The position numbers and the translations under genes are program-made. The notes under the pieces are model-generated. The model was not told the origin of the DNA. It searched no databases and saw only the letters and a list, made by a program, of their open reading frames with translations. A stretch of 64,000 nt of DNA from Chrysoporthe austroafricana (taxonomy: Eukaryota > Ascomycota > Sordariomycetes > Diaporthales > Cryphonectriaceae), in contig JYIP02000007.1 of the NCBI GenBank assembly GCA_001051155.2, forward strand, positions 746,342 through 810,341. Direction: 5' to 3'. Below are positions 55,676-64,000 of the stretch, one piece after another (the first letter of the stretch is position 1; each line of letters opens with the position of its first letter).

Positions 55676-58600
55676 GGCGGGCGACTGGGTCCCTTTCTGT
55701 CTTGTGTCGATGATGGAGGATGCAGTCAGAGTGATGAAAGCCTCGAGTGTGGAATGGCGCGAGAAAGGCAAGTCGTAGGTGGCACGAAAGCGAGGGGGGA
55801 GGAGTAAGCCTGAAGAGGCGTCAGGTGTAGCTTAAAGGGAAGGGCGACAGAAGGTTGTAGAAGACAAGCGGCTGTGTACTGACGGCGATGACCAGATGAT
55901 GCGGCTCACCTCGGCGCTACCCCGAACCGAGCCTGGGCGATCGCTCTCTCAAAGTAGCGGGCGTGGGGAAACTGCAAACACTCACTGGCCCATTTGGAGA
56001 CGGTGACTAAGCAGGTTATTTATTGTATTCTGTTCCTGTCGGTCTCTGCAGATATAAATATATACATATACACATCTTCCAGAGCCACTCCTTTCGTGAA
56101 TATCTTCGTTACAAGATGGCGAATTCCAATCAATACTAGACAGACATCGAATACCTTTGGGAGACTCCATTATTATCTTTACCTAGGATCCGCGAGGATT
56201 GTCAGGGGTAGTGGCGTTGCTGACTGCGTGCCTCAGGCATGCGAGATCCGTCATCCTACAACGATGGAGCGAAGATCAGGTCGAGCCTTGGCAGCAAAAG
56301 CTGTACCTACTCGATGTACCTAAATTCAGGATGATGCGTTATCGACCCAGCACAAGACTATACCAAGGATAGTATGCACGCCCTTGCACGACTTCAATCG
56401 TTTTCAATGTTGTTGTTGTAATGTGCAATAGTATAGATGCTACACATGCAGCAGCGTCATCTCCCGTATATTCCAGCCTCGTTAGGAGGTCTGTAAAGTT
56501 CAAGTCATTGGTCGTAAAGTACGAAATCATTATAGAGTCCTTGTAATGGTTGAGGATTTGATCGTCAGCTCCGCACCAAAGATGGTTTAGAGGCTCTTTT
56601 ATAGGGATTATAAGCTGTCATAGGAATGATATGGTAGTATTATTAGCGCCATGCTAACTTCTTTGGACTTTTTAACCAAGTGTTGCGTGAATCTCCATTA
56701 CAGCTTCTCAGCTAAGCGAACGTTGAAAGTCCTATATTCCGGAGAAGCAAAGGGTGCTCGTGCAATTTAGCTGGGCTGCTCTCGGTCAGCGTAGGTCGGG
56801 CGCCGCGGCAAGGAGGAATTATAGCTGCTATCATAGCTGTACTAGGGCTCGAAGGTGTGCGAAGCCGAGGATTGGAACTCTCATTTCTCGCGTCCGCGGG
56901 CTGCGCCCCGGTCAGGAAAGCCGAGGGATGTTTTGCATATCTGTCAGGGAATTTTTTGTCTCCGCTGTGAAACCTATCGTTGAGAATAGATGTCCACGCA
57001 GACGAAACAGAAGTTGAGGAGGAACAGGCTACTGAGATGGATAACGCGAGATACTAGACATGATATATACAGACCTGCTTCAGTCCCTTAGATCGTAAGG
57101 AGGACCCACCTCAGCCTTCACCTCCTCCCACGCGATGGGCTGGCAGGCCTGTCTGCTTACCATATAGGGCAAGGTCCTGTCGACAATACGGCAGTTAGCG
57201 AAGCGCAGCAACGCAAGAGAATATCCCGCACAGGGCAGTCATCGAGCATAGCTCCTTGCATAGCCCCAGAAAATGCTCTTGGAAGCCGTGAGGAGTTGTT
57301 CTTCGCAGTCTGGTGAATCTGGAACCAGCCACCTCTTACATTGCCGCATTCGAAAGCATTGTTGAATAAGACACGGGTAGTGCCAGGCGGGTAGCTGGGA
57401 GATATTCTAGAAGCTGAGGAGTTGTACTCCAGAATCAAGCTCATTGGTGATCCGCTTTGCCGCTACACAGATTTGATGGCGGGGATCGTGCGCAGACTCT
57501 ATATGCATGATGATGAACGAACTTCTCAGGAACGAGCGCATTGTTGCCACTTGCCGTATTGCAACAGCACCATGGCACCATAGCTGGTATGAGATTAACT
57601 GTTGGTGGCTATATAAGAGCAGATCATCGATAAAGGGGACTGGCAACGGATGGCCTGCTAGTTCCAGGTTTATCGAGGGATGGGCGGGGGCAAAGACATT
57701 GAGATGATCTTCAAAAGGAAATGATGTTCCAGGTTTTTTCTTGCCCGCGGACTCGTGCTGAGTACACCACGCGCCCGCGGTGCCGCGGAACCCTGACTGA
57801 AACAGCCTAAGAGGAGGGGTGCTGTCAGTGTCTGCGGGGGTCTTCTCAACATTTGTACAGTATTACTTGCAGCTGCATATTTCCGCCATCATTTCCCCGC
57901 CCGCCCGCCTGAAAGCTGACCGAAATTGGAAATTCCAAGAGAGCCCTTGGTGCTGGGGCTTGCGACCCTCTGGTAGCGCCCTGCCAGTGCCTGCCCAGGC
58001 GCCCAGGCTCCCCTGGCTCCAGGTGCCGCCCCCCAGGTGCCGCCCCCTTGCCCCTAACTCACCGCCTGCTCCAAGCTCCCGTCCCGCGGGACCCTTCCAC
58101 GCCAGTGCACGCCTCTCAGGACCCCCAGGAACCCGGTGGGCCAATCTGGAGCCGCCTCAGGCGACACGGACCTAGACCAGATCAGGGGTTCTAACTGTTG
58201 AACCGCGCCGGGCAAACCTGTAACCAGGAAAAAACCTCTACTAGATAGGGTTCCTCCACTGACCTGCAGCTGCGCTTCTGCAGCATCGAGGTCGGTAGCA
58301 GATACAGGTGGCCACTGCTCCTCAACTGATCGCTCGTATCTGCGGATCTACTCCTCCAAGCTGTGCGCCTCAACCAAATAGGTCCAGCCTCCCGATCTGT
58401 CGCCGACCTCTCCTCTTCCCGACTCCAGAGATGAATTGACTCCTGCACCCGATCTTGACTGAGTCTGCTTCATCGTCTGTGGATCTCGAGACCGGGCGCC
58501 AGGATCCGAGCATTCGTTTTGCGATAGCCTCTGCGAGCTACCCCGAGCGACCACCAGCCTGCTGCTACCCTGTCAGGCCCTGAATCTTTGTTCCCCTCAC

Positions 58601-58756
58601 CTCGATCCGATCGCACCCCTCTGCAGGCTTGGCCCGACACACGGCGCCTCCTCCTATCTCGGCTTCTCCTGGTCGCAGCTCAGTACTGCCTCCTACCAGC
58701 TCGCTTCCCCCCTCCATCGCGCCAATTGATCGAGTCTCAGCTCCAAGCGCGCCATC
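55676..58756. other. Long divergent intergenic region, no gene recognised
   Basis: About 3.1 kb between the BI-1 family gene (-) and the ceramide synthase (+). The part from 56000 to 57700 is AT-richer with scattered short frames. From about 57850 it is strongly C-rich and includes a 14-bp tandem duplication (58020-58047). The last few hundred bases are pyrimidine-rich and fit the ceramide synthase leader. No tRNA or 5S rRNA pattern could be completed. Confidence 0.5.
58020..58047. repeat. Tandem duplication of a 14-bp C-rich unit
   Basis: Two perfect head-to-tail copies of CAGGTGCCGCCCCC within a C-rich segment upstream of the ceramide synthase gene. The CCGCCCCC part resembles GC-box-like or stress-element (AGGGG/CCCCT) contexts, but a regulatory role is not shown. 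Confidence 0.8.
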
Positions 58757-60593
58757 ATGTCCTCCTCAGCGGTCAAGGGCGCCCCTCAACAGGACCATCT
58801 GGGGGGTTCAAGCTCTGGGAGGTCCAGTTCCGAGTTGAAACGGCCCTCTTCGTCCTCTACCAGGCACTCCTACTCCCACAAGAAGGAGTCCATGAACGGG
58901 CCCCTCTACATGCAGACCTGCAACAGCACGGTCCTCGTCAGGCGCGTCAAAAGGAAAGGAGACAGCCCGTCTAAGCAATTGGCCCGCTGGTTTGTCGAGA
59001 ATCAAATCGGTATGTTTGCAATGCCCTCCACCACATTGTCACTTGGATTCCCAACAGAAAGGCACCTCCGTGACATCTTCTCGTGGCGTCTCCTCCTTCC
59101 CCGCCCCACCAGACCTAGAAAACAGCGGCATCACACCGTATGCTATTGTGTCTTCGGGAGGCGCGTCTATCTACCATCCCGAGATGAGCACCGCCCCGTC
59201 TAGAGCTTTTGCGACCATGAGCTAACGTGCTGTTCTCCCAGGTTTCTCCTTCAACCTCCTGGCCCTCCTGTTCTGCGCCCACTATCTTCTTCCTCGATCC
59301 CAGGCCTACACATCCAAGTTCTTCACCCTGCAGTACTACAACGATCGCTCCCAAAAGTATGGCCTCGGCTTCGACGACACCTACTATGTGTTCCTGGTTG
59401 TGATACTCTTCACCGGCCTCCGCGCCGCCACCATGGAGTACTTTCTGGCCCCTTTCGCCAATTTTCTGGGCCTCCGCAAGAAGAAGGAGGTGACACGGTT
59501 CAGTGAGCAGGCCTGGCTGGTGATATATTGCGTCGTTTTCTGGTCGCTGGGCGTCGTGAGTACATACCTAGGTTTCGCTGTTATCTTGAGGCTTATCTTT
59601 TCTGCGGGTCATCTACTAACTCGGGTCTGCTGTCTAGTATCTCCACTATACCTCCCCGGCATGGCTGAACCTGAGGAATCTCTGGGCTACCTGGCCAAAC
59701 CGTGAGCTTGGAGGCCTGTTCAAGTTCTACGTCCTAACCCAGCTGGGTTTCTGGTTTCAGCAGGTGTTTGTGATCAACATCGAGGAACGCCGCAAGGACC
59801 ACTGGCAGATGTTGAGCCATCACTTCATCACCATTGTCCTGATTTTCGCGTCGTACCGGTACCACTTCAACTACATCGGTAACGCTGTCTTTATACTATT
59901 CGACCTTGGTGACATCCTTCTTTCGGTAAGTTCCTCCGGCCACGTCGGCTCTGTGGTGCTACCTAAGCTAACCCTGATGCGCAGGGTTCGAAATGTCTGA
60001 AGTATGCGGGCTTTACCAACGCATGTGACGTCGGCTTCGGGCTGTTCATGCTGTCGTGGTTTGTAAATCGCCACGTGCTTTTCAACATCATTTGCTGGTC
60101 CATCTACCAACACCCGTCCGAAATTCTCACCCGTGGGTGTTTCCGGGGATCTCAGGACAACCTTGAGGGGCCCTTTGAGCAGCCTCCAGGATATGGCCCC
60201 TACTTCGAGCCATTCCTCAAGTCTGACGGGCTGGTGTGCTGGCAGCCTGTGGTCACAAACAGCTTCCTCGCACTCCTGTTGACGCTGCAGGTAATTTGCA
60301 TCGTCTGGTTCACTATGATTGTCAAGGTTGCCATCCGCGTTCTACGGGGTGCTGGGGCCGACGATGTCCGGAGCGACGATGAGGGCGAGGATGAAGAAGA
60401 GGACGAGTTTGTGTACGAGGAAGCCCAGCCGTTTGAGGAAGAGGTGGGCGTCGAGGAGCTTGATCTAAAGAGCTGGGAGCGGAGGACTGGTGTCAAGAGA
60501 TCGACTACTACAGCAACTGGAGTCAGTCTGCCGGGGCACAGCGATCGCAAGGAGTTGTTGGGGCGGATTGGCTGCGAGAAGCAGGTCGACTGA
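58757..60593 (+). CDS. lag1: Sphingosine N-acyltransferase (ceramide synthase), Lag1 family
   Basis: ER membrane enzyme joining a sphingoid base to acyl-CoA to make (dihydro/phyto)ceramide. Exons are 58757-59009, 59242-59555, 59638-59925 and 59985-60593; the product is 487 aa. The N-terminal about 60 residues are Ser-rich and cytosolic. TLC-domain helices start with NLLALLFCAHYLL. The catalytic Lag1 motif begins HHFITIVLIFASYRYH at residues 250-265 and continues through FILFDLGD, with both histidines (250, 251) and the conserved aspartates present. Upstream YLHYTSPAWLNLRNLWATWP and the later NRHVLFNIICWSIY are family blocks. The C-terminus is a long acidic tail (DDEGEDEEEDEF and onward), where yeast enzymes carry CK2 and ER-related signals. 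No homeobox is present, as expected for fungi. Confidence 0.95.
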
Positions 60594-63500
60594 GCCGCAT
60601 ACAGTTCCCTTGCCAAGTGGACAGATGCCCATGCCGTATCCGCTGGAAGAAGCCCTCGAAGTTCTTCTAACGCGGCCTCCTCGACTCACGGCAACCGAAG
60701 TCTGCCTCAACCGGGCTCGCTAGTGCGCATTCCAGTACGACGTGGTGAATACCATCACCTTACGACTTCCCGACATGTTTGATGTCCAGGCGACATCTGA
60801 TCTTCGCTTCGTACATATCACAAGACCAAAAATTGGCGTTGCGGAGTTCGATTCTGGTTTAGATGTCTCCCGAACTTTTCTGCTCCCTAGGAAAGACTAT
60901 TTTCGGTGAGAGTCGTCTGCAAGGCTCAGGCTCATTATGGGAACAGGCAAAAAAAGCCCGATTGGTGTGGTTTGGACGGAAAATGGAAAAAGGTGGCCGG
61001 GAATTCTTGATGGTGGGAGTCAAAGACGTGAGGACTGGCTTCATGTTTGCCTCCCCCTTTTTCTCTGTGCCAGTCATCCGCAAATCGTCTCAGTTCGATT
61101 ATAGAATCTTGGGATCATGACTAAGCTATAGCTATCTATACCCCGACGCAGAGGCATCAGGCAAGCAGGATGCCGTTCATGTCATGGTCTAGAATGGAAG
61201 AATTTGTTCATTGGTCTTGTGGCCCCAAGCTCTCACTTTCTCGCTACGTTTCCTCCCGGCACAGGGTGAAAATAATGAATGTTATGTTCTATTTGGCAAC
61301 TGGACGACGTATGCACACAGGAAGGTCTGTAAGCGATCAAAGGGAATAATACATCGAGCGCCAAGGATCGCAGGATGAAACGTATCGAATAAGCCCAACG
61401 GCGGTCATACGGGACAAGCAACCAAAGCGACGCAGACTAGCCCAGTAACTACAGCTCCGAACCAGAGATGCCCATGGCCAAGACCTGATTTGGACTGACG
61501 AATGCCCAAGGGCTTCAGCACCCGCTCTATACACGAACGTGTATAGGTAGCTTGCTACCAGGAAAGTAGCCGTGGAATCTACTGTGGGACGACATGCCAA
61601 GGCTTACTCTGACTAGATGCGGGATGTCCTTCCGAGGGCCGCATTTAAGGCGAGCTCAGCTGTATACTCCAGTTTGGGACCGTGGTTGCTTATTTGCAAT
61701 ATGATGCGTACTAACTCACCATGCAGATACCAACCGTCAGGTAAGGAGCCAGTCTGTCCTTCACTAGGTAGCAGATCGTTCCGTACGTTTTTCACTCTCG
61801 AATTCCCCTGATGAGCCGCAGCAACACTACCAAATTCATCGGGGAAAGAGAAAGAAAAAACAAAAAGAAAAAAAAAAATCCGATTCGAGATCATAGACTT
61901 TCCCCTTTCTCGACTCCATTAGTATCTAGGCGGGCACTTCGGGGTGCAGTCGTCATGCCGCCTGGCCGGGACCGTTGTCCAGATGGGAGCTATAGTCCTA
62001 GTGATGGTGGTGAGCGTTGTATCGACGTCTCCTCTTGGCACTTAGCAACAAATTATGGGCCATTGGATCCGAGCAGGCATTTTGGATATTTCGTACCAGC
62101 TGGTGGTGCTGATCGTGTCGGCCTTGGGGTATAGGTGGGCTACTAATCCGTACCCTTCTCAGGGTCGGTCTTATCGCTCCAGAGATGTGTGTGCTGCGGC
62201 CACTCCTCGTCGGAGACGTCATCAGCCCACGCTGGCTTGGAAATGGTGACGGTGGAGCTGAACTTCTCTGAGGGTTCTGAGTTGGCGGGCAGAGGACAGT
62301 GGCGTTCGGGGCCTCTAGGAATCGCTGTTAGGAGATCAGGTGAGGTCGGCGGTGGAAGTAGGAACAGCTATGGTGCCTGCGGCGAGAATGCTAGGTGGAA
62401 ATGAGGACCTCAGCTTGGATGCTTTGGATGTGAGGCATAGACTTAAAGTAGTCCTTGATATCCCTTGGGTGCCCACACGTCAACTGCGTAAAACAGAGGG
62501 AGGCTTTTTTTTGTTATGCTGACACCTACGAGGAAATGGCATACAGGACGCTCACCTACTAACTCTTGGTAAACATGTCATGCTATCCGTCTAGTTGTCG
62601 CAATCTAGCTCTCGTCTGCTCAGCATCCGCACGCTTGACTTCCGTTGCGATCTTGTACGAAGTCATTCGAACTAAAGGTTCTCTCGGGCACCAAAAATTC
62701 ATGTTATTTTCTGACCTTGCTCATCTCCCTGTTGCTCTCGACAATCACCGCTTCTACTGCAAGGCTGTCAGGCCTTAAGACCAACAACGACGGGAGATCT
62801 CATCTCGAACAAGAATCTGAATATTCACCTTCCAAGGCCGCATCTTCAAACCCCTACGGGGCCTTTGCGGGAGCGCCGCAGGGCAGTCATGCCACCTGAC
62901 GCCAGCCTAGTATCGTCTCCCCACTACAGTCCCCATGATCGCCACTAGGTCCTCAGCTCGATGAGTAAGAATCCAGCAGTAAAGTCGCAGACGGCCCGTG
63001 CCTGAGGCTCCGCGCCGGGTCGGCATGCGGGAGCTTGAAGAGAGACCTTGTACCGATCGGGGTCGCGCGGCCGTCGTAACAGGAGCTACCGGGCGCTACA
63101 CATGCACGGTACTACTTTCTCAAGGAGCCTGAGCATGTGATGCCATCTCGGGATGCTACCGATACTCAGACGCGAGCATCGATCCACGGCCCTGGGGTCT
63201 CCGGGTCCGACACAGGATTGATTCTGCTCGTGTCCCTGGGCGCATAGGTGAGGGCAGGGCCGCAGCCCGCCGTGGTGTGGGAGGTGGGAGGTCCAAATAG
63301 AGAGGAGTCAAGTCAAGCTGGCGCGGAGACCAGTACGGAAACGTTTTGACCTCCACGTTGCCACCAAGGGCCGGGCCGCGCGCGCCGGCAAGCGTGAATT
63401 TCTTGAGCGGATATGCCTAAGCGCGGAACCAACGCTTGGGAGGTTCATTTGCTGATGCCAGGAGGATCGGCCACAACGGCATCAGAGGGGCTCGGGCTGT

Positions 63501-64000
63501 AGCGAGACGTCCTTCATCCCCCTCCGACATGCAGTCAAGTCTTTTGCACGGGTTGATCAGTTAACGATGTGCTCAGTAACACACGGCGGGGGATTTACCT
63601 GAAATGGAACGAGGATGAGACCATCGTGAGATCGGCAGCTGCGCGGGATAGCGTGGAGCCGACCAGCTGTAGCAAAGAGCGCCTATGGGAATAACAGTAA
63701 ACACTCGGTGCCATCAGGATACCTCGCTGCGCTGGGTCTCCTTGACGGCCTCAACCTGCTTAAGTTTGTCTTGTCTGTCCCCTTGGCCAGGCTGATGAGT
63801 GCGTGCAGGGGGGAGTTGGCTTGCCTGTCCGGCGGCTGCAGTGAGATTGGCCAGAGAAGAATTTCATTTATTTCTTTGGGCCCCGCCATTTTTTCCTCTT
63901 TCGCTTTTTCTTACTTCTTTTTACTTTGTGTCTTGCAGGTTGGTGGTAGTAGATATCCACAACACAACACAACCACCGCAGCCTCGTCCGGCCGAGCTGT
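60594..64000. other. Right-hand end of window, no gene recognised
   Basis: About 3.4 kb. The first 150 bases are the 3' region of the ceramide synthase. Between 61200 and 63600 only short frames without domains are seen. The final stretch (63890-63999) is pyrimidine-rich, has a TCTTGCAG intron-acceptor-like site at 63932-63939, and then an A/C-rich segment, which looks like the promoter and 5' leader of a plus-strand gene beyond the window. Confidence 0.5.

Noticed and set aside
56820..56920. Possible minus-strand tRNA T-arm (TTCCAATCC)
   Set aside because: The flanking bases do not form a 5-bp stem and no D-arm is found at the right distance.
61613..61894. Minus-strand frame with a Phe-rich, signal-peptide-like start
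   Set aside because: The hydrophobic start comes from an A/T homopolymer and the remainder has no family features.
1..64000. CRISPR array, bacterial operon or viral genes
   Set aside because: No regularly spaced repeats, ribosome-binding-site pattern or viral protein signature; the gene structure is that of a fungus.

Overview
The window is nuclear DNA of a filamentous ascomycete, most likely a Sordariomycete-type mould. The genes have short spliceosomal introns (about 50-200 nt) with GTAAGT/GTATGT-type donors, CTAAC/CTGAC branch sites and YAG acceptors. The gene content is fungal: glucokinase, BNA6, a septin, a PROPPIN, a Lag1 ceramide synthase, a DHA2 transporter, a Zn2Cys6 factor, HsbA and 2EXR proteins. 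There are no operons, no bacterial signals and no CRISPR. Exon joins were worked out by hand from splice signals and reading phase, so they are predictions.

Layout. 0-6 kb: glucokinase (+) with microsatellites upstream, then quinolinate phosphoribosyltransferase (-). 7.4-28.5 kb: two very large convergent paralogous STAND-type proteins (about 2170 and 2365 aa: alpha-helical N-terminal domain, NACHT-like NTPase, very long TPR-like array). They flank a 6.7-kb interior holding a secreted HsbA-like protein, a DUF1810 protein and a solo condensation-fold acyltransferase. 28.5-40 kb: an accessory, AT-richer, gene-poor stretch with a decayed ankyrin-repeat gene, a Zn2Cys6 factor that appears to carry an in-frame stop, and an intact divergent 14-TM DHA2 transporter. 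40-44 kb: two lineage-type hypothetical genes (a poly-His protein and a 2EXR protein). 45-61 kb: conserved housekeeping genes (dynein light intermediate chain, IST3/RBMX2 splicing factor, HSV2/WIPI-like PROPPIN, Cdc11-type septin, BI-1/LFG family protein, Lag1 ceramide synthase). 60.6-64 kb: no gene recognised; the last 100 bases look like a 5' leader of a gene beyond the edge.

How the genes fit together. The housekeeping block covers sugar phosphorylation, NAD synthesis, motor, splicing, autophagy, septum and sphingolipid functions and is not a pathway. The best candidate for an unusual system is the 7.4-28.5 kb island, where two giant NACHT/TPR proteins face each other around a small group of accessory genes, as expected for a fungal non-self-recognition or innate-immunity-like locus. 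That function is inference. A second item is a glucokinase whose last exon encodes a short hydrophobic, basic-flanked C-terminus that looks like a tail anchor.
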